Below are positions 52,759 to 61,719 of a DNA stretch of 64,000 bases, in pieces. The position numbers were made by a program, and so were the translations under genes. Every line of letters begins with the position of its first letter. Within the stretch, counting starts at the first letter, position 1. Below the pieces are notes generated by a model that searched no databases, was not told where the DNA came from, and saw only the letters and a list, made by a program, of their open reading frames with translations. Source of the stretch: Parasphaerochaeta coccoides DSM 17374 (GTDB lineage: Bacteria; Spirochaetota; Spirochaetia; Sphaerochaetales; Sphaerochaetaceae); NCBI RefSeq assembly GCF_000208385.1, contig NC_015436.1, positions 372,001-436,000 on the forward strand, in the 5' to 3' direction.

Positions 52759-54600
52759 ATGAGTGACAAGAAAGAAACAAACCGCTGGCTCAAGAAAGGT
52801 ATTTTCATCATAGGATTGCTGTTCATCTGTGCATCCGGCCTCATGGCCGCTTCACGGAGCATTACGTGGAAGTGGACAGCGACAGAACCACGCGTCTCTC
52901 ATTTCCGTTACCAGCTCGACGGGGAAGATGAGGGGAAATGGACGGTCATTGATGCCGCCCCAGAGATGTCCTATACCCTTGAAGACGCGCAGGAAGGACG
53001 GGATTATATCCTCTACATCCAACAGTCATATAATGGTCATCGATGGAGTGCATCCCAGCTGAATCCAGTTTCACTGGCAGGGGTAGAAGACGTTGCAGCC
53101 AGCATTACCTCTGCCGCGTCTGACATAGAAACAGCTCCGGCACAAGACGTGGATACGACTGCATCTGCATCAGTTTTTGCGGATAGCGAGCATGAAGAAG
53201 CAGCTCCGGCACAAGAGGTGGATACGGCTGCATCTGCATCAGTTTTTGCGGATAGTGAACATGAAGAAGCAGCTCCGGCGCAAGTCGTGGATACGGCTGC
53301 ATCTGCATCAGTCTTTGCAGATAGTGAGCATGAAGAAACAGCTCTGGCTCAAGACGTGGATACGGCTGCATCTGCATCAGTCTTTGCAGATGGCGAACAT
53401 GAAGAAACAGCTCCGCAACGTGCCGAAGAACAGCAAGGAGCAATAGACTTCATACTTGAAATTGGGGAAACCTCCCCGCAGACAGAACCGCAGAGTGTGG
53501 TAAAAGACACGGAAGAACCTGCTGACGAGTCCCATGATGAAACGGAAGATTTGCCACAAGCGGCACAAGAAGTCGTCCTGGTGACGGAAGAAGCCGATGA
53601 AACTGTCCCTGACTACTCTGATGTTCCGCTGACGCCTGCTGATGAGCTTTCCGATGGGGAACAAAGCGGGCAATACGTGGATTCAGAAGAAACACTTGCG
53701 ATACTTCCGGTTGACGCAGAAGCTTCTGTTGCTTCCGAACAAGAAGCTCCAGCAGAAGAAACCCTTGCAACGGACTTCCCGGTTCCTGACACGACAGATG
53801 AAGACGCTGTGACCGTAGGAAGTACGGAAAGTGAAGATATCAGTGATGAGTTCTTTGCCAAAGATGTCGAAGATAGTGCAACTTTAGAAACAGCTTTGGA
53901 CTCCCAGGAGCTTACAACGGTATCCACTGATGAGAGTGTAACGGCTACCATGGAAGAAGAACCTCCTGCTGACCTGCCTGCTGACATATCCGTCAATGTT
54001 CCGTCTGATACCTCTGATGTGTCTTCCGGCACGCCTGTCGTTCCCCAGAAGACAGAAAGTAAGACAAGAGCCTCGGTATCCCTGCGTTTTTCCGGGGGTC
54101 TTCAGTTCTCTGTCAGAGATAACGATGATGTCAAAGATAACAAAGGTCAGGCACTTTTCACGCTGTATGAGAAGACCGTACCGGAATTCACATTAGGGCT
54201 TGTTTTCGACAATATCATGCCACTAAGTAATTCGGTGGGAATTGGCATTGGGATGTATGGAGCCTATCAACCATATGTCCTCCCAAGCACCACCGGCAAC
54301 GAAATCCTGCATGTGCTTGGGATAGGCGTGATGTCGAGGCTTCGCTTTGACATAGGTGCTGTCTCCTTATATATCAACGGAAGCATGGACACACTCTCCA
54401 TCCCTTTGAGAAAGGAACAGAACCAGAAGTACTCCGGAGTCTTTTTCTCGTTCTTCTCTCCTGTATGGAGCGTCGGCGCGGGAGTTGCGGTTGAAGTCCA
54501 GAAGAATGTATCCGTGGGACTTGAAGGAACGTGGGTCTACCATCAGAATGACTATCGTAACTATGCCGGGGCGCGGCTTTTTGTCGAGTCACGCCTTTAG
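52759..54600 (+). CDS. Envelope protein with 23-residue tandem repeats and C-terminal barrel-like domain
   Basis: A 613-residue exported protein from the ATG at 52759 (the longer frame to 52639 is not supported). Signal peptide GIFIIGLLFICASGLMA, then a short fibronectin-like fold (SITWKWTATEP, FRYQLDGEDEGKW, SYTLEDAQEGRDY). A very acidic Ala/Glu/Asp/Thr-rich region (~115-430) contains four 23-residue repeats. The last ~185 residues alternate hydrophobic and polar residues with many glycines (VSLRFSGGLQFSV, GIGIGMYGAY, SVGAGVAVEVQ), which fits an outer-membrane beta barrel. Together this suggests a barrel with an acidic periplasmic or surface stalk. No functional family is recognised. Confidence 0.7.
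   Translation: MSDKKETNRWLKKGIFIIGLLFICASGLMAASRSITWKWTATEPRVSHFRYQLDGEDEGKWTVIDAAPEMSYTLEDAQEGRDYILYIQQSYNGHRWSASQLNPVSLAGVEDVAASITSAASDIETAPAQDVDTTASASVFADSEHEEAAPAQEVDTAASASVFADSEHEEAAPAQVVDTAASASVFADSEHEETALAQDVDTAASASVFADGEHEETAPQRAEEQQGAIDFILEIGETSPQTEPQSVVKDTEEPADESHDETEDLPQAAQEVVLVTEEADETVPDYSDVPLTPADELSDGEQSGQYVDSEETLAILPVDAEASVASEQEAPAEETLATDFPVPDTTDEDAVTVGSTESEDISDEFFAKDVEDSATLETALDSQELTTVSTDESVTATMEEEPPADLPADISVNVPSDTSDVSSGTPVVPQKTESKTRASVSLRFSGGLQFSVRDNDDVKDNKGQALFTLYEKTVPEFTLGLVFDNIMPLSNSVGIGIGMYGAYQPYVLPSTTGNEILHVLGIGVMSRLRFDIGAVSLYINGSMDTLSIPLRKEQNQKYSGVFFSFFSPVWSVGAGVAVEVQKNVSVGLEGTWVYHQNDYRNYAGARLFVESRL
53131..53406 (+). repeat. Four in-frame 69-bp repeats
   Basis: Units at 53131, 53200, 53269 and 53338, each coding for a version of APAQDVDTAASASVFADSEHEE. 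Close identity at DNA level allows slippage without loss of frame. Confidence 0.95.
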
Positions 54601-54645
54601 GATGTCCTGTTCGGCTGGTATCAGATAACAGCGGAGAAAGAAAAT

Positions 54646-55089
54646 ATGAAAAAAGGAGTGAGGGTTCTGCTTGCACTATGCGGCGTACTTCTGGCGGGCA
54701 TCGGGGCAATGGGTATTTTTATTCCGGTGCTGCCGACCACTCCTTTCATCCTGCTTGCATCTGTCTGCTTCTCATCTTCATCCCCTCGCATCCATGCCTG
54801 GCTGCTGAGGAATCGGTTTTTCGGACCCTATATAGAAAGATACAAGGGTGGGGAACCGGTGAGTCGGAGCATCACGGTGAAAGCTACTATCTTCGTATGG
54901 TCAGGACTTGCCATCTCCGCCATTCTCATAAGAAAACCGTGGGCTGCCTTCCTGTTCATGGGCATCGGAATCGGGGTAAGCATACACTTGGACGCGCTGT
55001 CCCGCAGTCCACGTAAAAAGAAAACCGGCTCAGCAGAACCGGCATCCTCCGTCACACCTGAAGATTATGACAATGACAAACAAGCGTGA
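54646..55089 (+). CDS. DUF454 (YbaN-like) membrane protein
   Basis: A 147-residue inner-membrane protein with three or four helices and the family signature GIFIPVLPTTPFILLA, then ASVCFSSSSPRIHAWLL and FGPYIERYKGG. The role of the family is unknown. A polar C-terminal tail of ~35 residues is longer than usual. It lies 45 bases after the envelope protein and may share its transcript. Confidence 0.87.
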   Translation: MKKGVRVLLALCGVLLAGIGAMGIFIPVLPTTPFILLASVCFSSSSPRIHAWLLRNRFFGPYIERYKGGEPVSRSITVKATIFVWSGLAISAILIRKPWAAFLFMGIGIGVSIHLDALSRSPRKKKTGSAEPASSVTPEDYDNDKQA

Positions 55090-55135
55090 AATGGGTTTGG
55101 ATAATTTCACGTAAGAACGTTTTTACATCCATATT

Positions 55136-56479
55136 TTAGTTACTGGTAATCGACGGCGGGGCGCCAACTTCACCGGCAGATTCTTCTTGGGGTTTTGTTC
55201 CTGTGTCGGAGGGGCTTTCCTGTTCCGCACGGAGAAATGCTTCCCACGTGCTGTCCTTGTCCAGATTCCGCACTGAAGGAGGGATGACGAACAGCAATGT
55301 AATCAAGGTGACGCTTATCCCGGACAGCAGGAAGAAGACATTAACCCCCAATATCTCAGCGAACAGACCGGAAAGAATCAAGCCGAAGGGAGCTGACAGG
55401 GAAAAAGTCGTGGTTGACAGACTCATGATGCGTCCAAGGTATTGAGATGGAATACGTTCTTGAAGAAGGGCTGTGAAGGGACCATTGTAGAATGGTGTCA
55501 TGAAACCCAGCAGCCCAGTCAGGATTGCGAATGCCACGAAACCGGCTGGAGAGAGAAGCCCGCAGGACAGAAGAAACGCGCCGGAGAGCAGGTTTGCAGC
55601 GCCCATCGAGACAATGCGATTTTTCGTTCCTCCCCAGATTCCCAGTACCAGACCTCCAAGCAACATGCCGACGGAGAAAGCAATCTCGACAATGCCCGCT
55701 TCAATGGTTGTCTTACCCAGGTAGGACATTGTCATGAGGGGGAATATGGCTGCGACAGGGAGGAATACTACACCAAAAAGGAAACTTCCGAGGAAGATGA
55801 GTCCCAAGCCTTTGAAACGATGCACAAGGGCAATCCCATCAATCATTTCACGGAAAAGTTGGGCGGGAGAAGCATTCAACGGAGTCTCGTTCTCTATTTT
55901 TTTCCTTTTGGGGATGCGGGCAATGATGACTGTCAGCGTGCCGCAAACAGCACCAGCTACATCCAGCAAGATAATCCATTCAAGCGGCCACACGGAGAAC
56001 AAGGCAGCGGCAAGGGCCGGGCCGGCAATCAGGGAGACGGACAGGACAGCCTGTGCGTACCCTGCGCTTTTCGTCAGCATATGGGGAGGGACGACCTCTG
56101 CTACAATGACTTGAAGGGTCGGCTCGTGGAAAGCCGTTCCCAATGAACGGAAGAAAGCAGCAATGAGAATCAGCGGGATAGGGATGGAACCGATGCGACC
56201 GACGACGAACACCAGGGAAAGACTTGTCAGGGCAACGAAAACATCAGCACAAATCATGATGAGCTTGCGTTCGGTACGGTCAATGACACTTCCCGCCAAT
56301 GGTCCGAACAGGATGCGTGGCAGGAAACTCATGAAAGTGGTCAATGAGAGCATAGCCGCCGACTGTGTTTCTTTTGTCACATACCAGATGATTGCATAGC
56401 CTAGCACCGAGCTGGTGATGATGGATATGGCCTGCCCAGTGTAGATGGTGATAAAAGTTTTCTGCCATGAATGTTGCAT
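55136..56479 (-). CDS. MFS efflux transporter, MefA-like
   Basis: A 447-residue twelve-helix transporter from the ATG at 56479 (GGAGG ten bases upstream; the longer frame lacks homology). The sequence follows the macrolide-efflux MefA group: IYTGQAISIITSSVLGYAI, FLPRILFGPLAGSVIDR, RSLGTAFHEPTLQVI, LTKSAGYAQAVLSVS, FYNGPFTALLQERI. A Ser/Glu/Pro-rich tail ends it. Members export macrolides or other amphiphiles by proton antiport; many genomic relatives are uncharacterised, so resistance is not implied. It stands alone. Confidence 0.85.
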   Translation of the reverse strand: MQHSWQKTFITIYTGQAISIITSSVLGYAIIWYVTKETQSAAMLSLTTFMSFLPRILFGPLAGSVIDRTERKLIMICADVFVALTSLSLVFVVGRIGSIPIPLILIAAFFRSLGTAFHEPTLQVIVAEVVPPHMLTKSAGYAQAVLSVSLIAGPALAAALFSVWPLEWIILLDVAGAVCGTLTVIIARIPKRKKIENETPLNASPAQLFREMIDGIALVHRFKGLGLIFLGSFLFGVVFLPVAAIFPLMTMSYLGKTTIEAGIVEIAFSVGMLLGGLVLGIWGGTKNRIVSMGAANLLSGAFLLSCGLLSPAGFVAFAILTGLLGFMTPFYNGPFTALLQERIPSQYLGRIMSLSTTTFSLSAPFGLILSGLFAEILGVNVFFLLSGISVTLITLLFVIPPSVRNLDKDSTWEAFLRAEQESPSDTGTKPQEESAGEVGAPPSITSN

Positions 56480-56690
56480 GGTGATATGTCCTCCGACCTC
56501 TTCTTTCCCTGATAGATGGCGTAAGAAATTAAGTATGTCATGCATCTGTCTTTTTTGTCCATATGGACTAGACCTGACAGGGTTCAGACGTAACAGCGAC
56601 AGACACAACCGGAAGATAGAAGGAAAGTAAAACGGGAAAATCGGAGAACTGTAAAAAGATTTTCATATGTACCTTTCGCACAAAAAGGAG

Positions 56691-56728
56691 TATATTGGAC
56701 ATGATACCACCCTACGGGGGGTGTGGTA
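56691..56728 (+). promoter_or_regulatory. copZ-copA promoter with CsoR-like operator
   Basis: A TATATT hexamer (56691-56696) is followed by a dyad at 56705-56728: TACCAC, twelve bases (CCTACGGGGGGT), GTGGTA. The CCTACGGGG core inside inverted arms is the form of CsoR-type copper operators. Placed just past the -10, a bound repressor would block initiation. No csoR gene is in the window. Confidence 0.65.
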
Positions 56729-56742
56729 CGAAGGAGCCCACT

Positions 56743-56970
56743 ATGTTCGGTTTTGGAAAAAAAACAGTTGAAACGTCATTACATACAAGCGGCATGAGCT
56801 GCAACCATTGTGAAATGCGTGTCATGAATGCCCTGAAAGCAATCAAAGGAGTCAAGGACGTACAGGCACGCGCTGCCACTGGCATAGTGACCATTCGGCA
56901 TGAAGATGGCGTCAGCCTTGACGCTCTGAAAGATGCCGTCACGGAAGCGGGGTACACGGTTACGAACTAA
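56743..56970 (+). CDS. copZ: Copper chaperone, CopZ-like (HMA domain)
   Basis: A 75-residue single heavy-metal-associated domain from the ATG at 56743 (AAGGAG six bases upstream; the longer frame starts inside the promoter). Metal site GMSCNHCE. The rest (MRVMNALKAIKGVKDVQA, AGYTV) is standard ferredoxin-like HMA fold. It carries Cu(I) to the pump encoded 52 bases downstream. Confidence 0.9.
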   Translation: MFGFGKKTVETSLHTSGMSCNHCEMRVMNALKAIKGVKDVQARAATGIVTIRHEDGVSLDALKDAVTEAGYTVTN

Positions 56971-57022
56971 AAACTGAGTTTGAAGACAGAGCCTAAAGGC
57001 GTCAGGCCAAAGGATAGTCACC

Positions 57023-59338
57023 ATGAAGAAGGAAGTCGTCGGCATTGGCGGCATGACATGTGCCGCATGTAGTGCCGCTGTGGAAAAAGCATTGAAAAAA
57101 CTGCCGGGGATGATGGCCGCCCACGTCAATCTTGCCACAGAAAAAGCTATACTGGAATACGATGAATCCCTCGTCGATACGGCCAAGGTACGCAAAGCGG
57201 TCGAACATGCCGGATATTCCTTGATTGGTGTAAGCGTGGAGGAAGAAGAAGCCGAGAAGCTGCGGAAGGAAAAAGCTTACCGTGGGCAGCGTCTCCGTTT
57301 GATTCTGGCCGTTGCATTCACCGTCCCGCTGCTGTACATTGCCATGGCTCCCATGCTCGGATTGCCGGTGCCGTCCGCCATCACCATTCACCATGCGCCA
57401 CTGACCAATGCCATTGTCCAGTTTGCCCTTTGCCTGCCGGTCATGTTCTTCGGGTATACCTTCTTCACCAAGGGTTTTGCAAATCTGTTCCGCCTCAACC
57501 CGAACATGGATTCCTTGGTGGCAGTCGGCACATCTGCCAGTTTTCTTTTCAGTGTCTGGAACCTCCTGTTGATTCCACAGGGAGGACATCTGATGGTTCA
57601 TGAGGGATTGTATTTTGAAGGCACCGCCACAATCATCACGTTGGTGATGTTCGGAAAGTTCCTTGAAATCCGTTCCAAAGGACGCACGGGTGAAGCTGTC
57701 AAGGCACTCTTGTCACTTACGCCGCCTACCGCTACGGTGGTGCGTAATGGTATCTACTATGTAATTTCTGTTGATGAAGTGAATGTCGGGGACATCATCT
57801 TAGTGAAACCAGGGGAAAGACTTCCGGTCGATGGTGTGGTGACGGACGGGGTTTCCTCGATTGATGAGAGTATGCTGACAGGGGAAAGCCTTCCGGTTGA
57901 GAAAGCGGTGGGAAGCCTTGTCTATGGAGTAACAATTAATGGGACGGGAGCTCTGCATTACCGTGCGACAAAGGTCGGAGCCGATACTGCCCTCAGCCAG
58001 ATTGTTCGCATGGTTCGTGACGCTCAGGGTTCCAGGGCACCCATAGCCCGGTTGGCTGATACAGTGTCAGGATATTTCGTCCCCGTCGTCATGGGCATTG
58101 CCCTCATTACGTTCCTGCTCTGGCTGGCGACCGGCCATGAGCTTTCCTTTGCCTTGACCACGGCTGTCTCAATTCTTGTCATTGCCTGTCCCTGCGCTCT
58201 CGGACTGGCGACTCCCATTGCAATCATGGTGGGGACGGGGAAAGGCGCGACCTATGGCATCCTTTTCCGACAGGCGGCTGCCCTTGAGATGTTGCGCAAG
58301 GTAGACACCATTGTCTTTGACAAGACTGGTACACTCACACGGGGCAAGCCACAGGTCACTGATGTGTTGGTTCTGGACGAAAAAAAGTATTCCTCCAACA
58401 GGGTGCTTGCTCTGGGAGCAGCCGCCGAGCTTCGCAGTGAACATCCCTTGGCTCTGGCCATCCTTGAGAAGGCGGAGGAAAATAAACTTACGCTGCCTGA
58501 TGTCGCATCCTTTGAGGCAATCCCTGGGAAGGGCATCGTGGCTTCCGTTGACTCCCTTTCTCTCCGCTTGGGCAATGCTCGTTTCATGGAGGAGACTGGT
58601 GATTTCCCAGATGAGATACGTGAAAAAGGGGATGCGTTTTCCCGTGACGGCAAGACTCCCCTGTATGTTGCCGATGAAAAGACAGTACTAGGTATCATCG
58701 CTGTGGCGGATATGTTAAAGGATGAGAGCGTGGGAGTTGTCCATGACTTGAAGAAAGCGGGAATCCACACAGTGATGCTTACGGGTGACAATGAGACGAC
58801 TGCCAAGGCTGTCGCGGCTCAGGTAGGCGTTGATGAGGTCATAGCCGGGGTCCTGCCATCACGCAAGGCAGAGGAAATCACGCGTCTAATGGCTTTTGAG
58901 CGACCTGTGACCCGCAAAGGCGAGGGCAAGGCAGTGGCGACCCATACCGTTGCAATGGTTGGAGACGGTATCAACGATGCTCCCGCACTTGCCAAGGCTC
59001 ATGTAGGCATTGCCATTGGCACTGGTACGGATGTTGCCATAGAGAGCGCGGATGTAGTGCTGGTACGCAGCGACATGCGTGATGTGCTGACGGCGGTCCG
59101 GCTCAGTCATGCAACCATGCGGAACATCAAGGAAAACCTTTTCTGGGCGTTCTTCTACAATATCCTTGGTATACCAGTCGCCGCCGGTCTGCTCACGCTT
59201 TTCGGGGGGCCGCTGCTTAATCCCATGCTTGCTGCTCTGGCCATGAGTCTTTCATCTGTATCCGTAGTGACAAACGCCCTGCGGTTGAACCGCTTCAAGC
59301 CCGCAAAGGGAAGCAAGGCATTTGCTACGGTGAAGTAA
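57023..59338 (+). CDS. copA: Copper-exporting P1B-type ATPase
   Basis: A 771-residue pump with one N-terminal HMA domain (GGMTCAACS), eight membrane helices, the actuator loop ([13 protein letters not shown]), the metal-binding helix motif [11 protein letters not shown], phosphorylation site [18 protein letters not shown] of the nucleotide domain, [12 protein letters not shown] and [15 protein letters not shown] plus the C-terminal [20 protein letters not shown] identifies the Cu(I) type. Exports Cu(I) from the cytoplasm. Its stop lies one base from the stop of the convergent oxidoreductase gene. Confidence 0.95.
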   Translation: MKKEVVGIGGMTCAACSAAVEKALKKLPGMMAAHVNLATEKAILEYDESLVDTAKVRKAVEHAGYSLIGVSVEEEEAEKLRKEKAYRGQRLRLILAVAFTVPLLYIAMAPMLGLPVPSAITIHHAPLTNAIVQFALCLPVMFFGYTFFTKGFANLFRLNPNMDSLVAVGTSASFLFSVWNLLLIPQGGHLMVHEGLYFEGTATIITLVMFGKFLEIRSKGRTGEAVKALLSLTPPTATVVRNGIYYVISVDEVNVGDIILVKPGERLPVDGVVTDGVSSIDESMLTGESLPVEKAVGSLVYGVTINGTGALHYRATKVGADTALSQIVRMVRDAQGSRAPIARLADTVSGYFVPVVMGIALITFLLWLATGHELSFALTTAVSILVIACPCALGLATPIAIMVGTGKGATYGILFRQAAALEMLRKVDTIVFDKTGTLTRGKPQVTDVLVLDEKKYSSNRVLALGAAAELRSEHPLALAILEKAEENKLTLPDVASFEAIPGKGIVASVDSLSLRLGNARFMEETGDFPDEIREKGDAFSRDGKTPLYVADEKTVLGIIAVADMLKDESVGVVHDLKKAGIHTVMLTGDNETTAKAVAAQVGVDEVIAGVLPSRKAEEITRLMAFERPVTRKGEGKAVATHTVAMVGDGINDAPALAKAHVGIAIGTGTDVAIESADVVLVRSDMRDVLTAVRLSHATMRNIKENLFWAFFYNILGIPVAAGLLTLFGGPLLNPMLAALAMSLSSVSVVTNALRLNRFKPAKGSKAFATVK

Positions 59339-59339
59339 G

Positions 59340-60644
59340 TCATGAAGTAAAATGCTTTTCCGACTTTTTTTCCCCTGGTGCCTTTTCCCGCAGATGCGCG
59401 TCAGTAGGGAAGTGCGTGGAGATGTAGTCATCCATGGCATCAGCTACACGGCGTGACACTTTGACAGCCTCTACGACAGTCCGTGCGCCTGTTACAACGT
59501 CTCCTGACGCAAATATGCCATCGTGAGTGGTTCTACCGGAATCATCCACATTGACCAAGCCTTTGTCAGATACCTCTATGCCGGGGGTACTGTCCACGAT
59601 CACTGAACGGGGGCCTTGCCCAATTGATACAATCACGCTGTCAGCGGAGAAAAGGCGTTGGCTTCCTTCAACTGTCCTGACAATAGGACGGCCTCCTTCT
59701 TGATCCTCGACAATGGTATCGGCGACTATGACGCCTCCATCAACAAAGGCTATCGGCTCAGTATTGAAAAGGAACGTGGCTCCGTCAATCTTTGCGTAGG
59801 AGACTTCAACTTCACGGGCGGACACGTCCTGTTCCCTCTTTGCGTACAGGACGTAGACATTCTGGCTGCCATGGCGCAGGGCTGTGCGCGCGGCATCCAT
59901 GGCTACATCACCCGCTCCGATTACCGCTACGGTATTGCCCAGTCTATAGACTTCAGGATTGCGCAGGTAATCAATGGCAAAATGGACATGTCCCAACGTT
60001 TCTCCTGGCAGGTTGAGCTTGCGGGGTTTCCAGACACCAGTTCCCATGAATACCGCCCGGTATGCATCCCGAAAGAGGTCTTCTATCGTCAAGTTAGTGC
60101 CAATGCTGGTGTTCGGCCTGATTGTGACGCCGCTGGCGCGGAGCATGTCGCTCATCCTGTCCAATATGGGCTTGGGCAAACGGAAGTCAGGGATGCCGTA
60201 GCGCAAGACTCCGCCGATTTTGTCATAACGTTCAAAAATGGTAACGTCATAGCCGCGTGACGAGAGGTCAAAGGCAATGGTGATGCCTGCCGGTCCGCTG
60301 CCGATGATTGCGACTTTCCCTTTGTCCTTGCGGGAAGGGAGTGGGTCGAACAGGTCGATATAGTAGCCGCTGATGTAACGCTCAATCTCACTGAAAAGGA
60401 TGGGTGAGCCTTTTTTTCCTAAGACACAATGCCCTTCGCACTGGTTTTCCTGGGGACAAACATGAGCACAGACAATGGAGAGGGGATTGTTTCCGAACAG
60501 TAACTTTCCGGCCGCTTGTATCTTATTTTCCTTGAGCAGGCTGATGGCTTCGGGGATAGGAGTGTTCACCGGGCACCCTTGGCGGCATAAAGGCTTCTTG
60601 CATTGCAAGCATCTGTTCGCTTCATCAATGACGTGGAGACTCAT
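59340..60644 (-). CDS. NAD(P)H-dependent GltD/NfnB-like oxidoreductase
   Basis: A 434-residue flavoprotein of the glutamate-synthase small-subunit family. N-terminal Fe-S segment (CLQCKKPLCRQGCPVNTPIP, VCAHVCPQENQCEGHC), FAD loop IIGSGPAGITIAFDL, GGVLRYGIPDFRLPK, NAD(P)H loop VIGAGDVAMDAARTA and the C-terminal GIFASGDVVTGA. No large glutamate synthase subunit and no NfnA partner is adjacent, so it is a stand-alone member; sulfide dehydrogenase or transhydrogenase-like roles are possible. AGAGG precedes the ATG. Confidence 0.85.
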   Translation of the reverse strand: MSLHVIDEANRCLQCKKPLCRQGCPVNTPIPEAISLLKENKIQAAGKLLFGNNPLSIVCAHVCPQENQCEGHCVLGKKGSPILFSEIERYISGYYIDLFDPLPSRKDKGKVAIIGSGPAGITIAFDLSSRGYDVTIFERYDKIGGVLRYGIPDFRLPKPILDRMSDMLRASGVTIRPNTSIGTNLTIEDLFRDAYRAVFMGTGVWKPRKLNLPGETLGHVHFAIDYLRNPEVYRLGNTVAVIGAGDVAMDAARTALRHGSQNVYVLYAKREQDVSAREVEVSYAKIDGATFLFNTEPIAFVDGGVIVADTIVEDQEGGRPIVRTVEGSQRLFSADSVIVSIGQGPRSVIVDSTPGIEVSDKGLVNVDDSGRTTHDGIFASGDVVTGARTVVEAVKVSRRVADAMDDYISTHFPTDAHLREKAPGEKKSEKHFTS

Positions 60645-60905
60645 AGGTGTTCCTCTTGTTTATTTTCTGTATATTAAAATAATATTCTTTTACGGACATT
60701 ATAGTCTGAATATGGAAACAAAACAAGATAGATATTGAAGGCATTTTTTTGATGTATATGCCACTTTCACACGTATACCTTATAATATATGCCCTTGTTC
60801 TGTGTAGGAAAAGAGTACCGATAGAAAGAAAACATGAAAAGAAAAACATGGGCATCGAGTTGAATTTCATCGACTTTTTTTCTATCTTCTTTTCAAGAGG
60901 TCATC

Positions 60906-61472
60906 ATGCCAAGACTTTTGTTTGCCAGTGATATCCATGGTTCCGCATCCGCCATGAGGCGGTTGGTTGAAGCGTACAGGGTGGAAAAGGCTTCCCGCTT
61001 GATACTTCTGGGAGACTTGCTCTACCACGGCCCCCGCAACGACCTGCCTGATGAATACGCCCCCAAACAGGTGATTGAGATGCTCAATGAGCTGAAAGAT
61101 GATATTTTGGTGGCGCTCAGGGGCAACTGTGATGCAGAGGTAGATCAGATGGTGCTCAATTTCCCCATGATGGCTGATTACGCGCCTCTTTTTCTTGATG
61201 ATCTGGGGGGTAGGGTGGTGTATCTCACCCATGGACATGTATATGGGGCAGACAACCTTCCGCCTTTGAAGCCGGGTGATGTCCTGATGCAGGGTCATAC
61301 ACATGTTCCTTTCATGGGAAAAAGGAATGGCACGATGGTCTTGAACCCCGGCAGCGTGGCTCTGCCGAAAGGCGGGAGCGTTCCTTCTTACATGACATAT
61401 GAAAATGAAGTCTTTACATTGAAGGCGCTGGATGGTAAAATACAAGAAGAATTGAACTTACGAGGTTTTTGA
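60906..61472 (+). CDS. yfcE: Metallophosphodiesterase, YfcE family
   Basis: A 188-residue calcineurin-like phosphodiesterase. Metal-binding motifs: SDIHGSA, LGDLLYHGPRN, LRGNCDAE, LTHGHVYG, QGHTHVPF, then LNPGSVALPKGG. These match YfcE/MJ0936 proteins, which cleave phosphodiesters such as bis-p-nitrophenyl phosphate; the natural substrate is unknown. AAGAGG lies seven bases before the ATG. The 261 bases upstream are AT-rich and show nothing else. Confidence 0.93.
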   Translation: MPRLLFASDIHGSASAMRRLVEAYRVEKASRLILLGDLLYHGPRNDLPDEYAPKQVIEMLNELKDDILVALRGNCDAEVDQMVLNFPMMADYAPLFLDDLGGRVVYLTHGHVYGADNLPPLKPGDVLMQGHTHVPFMGKRNGTMVLNPGSVALPKGGSVPSYMTYENEVFTLKALDGKIQEELNLRGF

Positions 61473-61497
61473 CATTTTTGTGTAAAATGACAATAAA
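61469..61497 (+). promoter_or_regulatory. Candidate promoter of the outer-membrane protein gene
   Basis: TTGACA (61469-61474), 17 bases, AATAAA (61492-61497), overlapping the stop of yfcE. It would give a leader of ~215 bases. The leader contains inverted arms AACCTACA (61517-61524)/TGTAGGTT (61560-61567) and a hairpin GTGTGGA/TTCACAC. A second possible promoter is TTGTGT-18-TATATA near 61566-61595. Confidence 0.5.
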
Positions 61498-61719
61498 AAG
61501 TATGAACGGGTTCCGTAACCTACACCAAATGTTCATATTCTATTAATTTTGTCTCTATATGTAGGTTGTGTGGAGAGAACTTCACACGGTATATATAAAA
61601 CCTATATTCGCCACATGAAAATCCATCGTTCTGATATATTTTCTCCATTCTGTGAACATATGTCGCTGGCATACTTTTATATGCTAATAAAAAAACTCAC
61701 GCACAATGGAGAGACAAGC

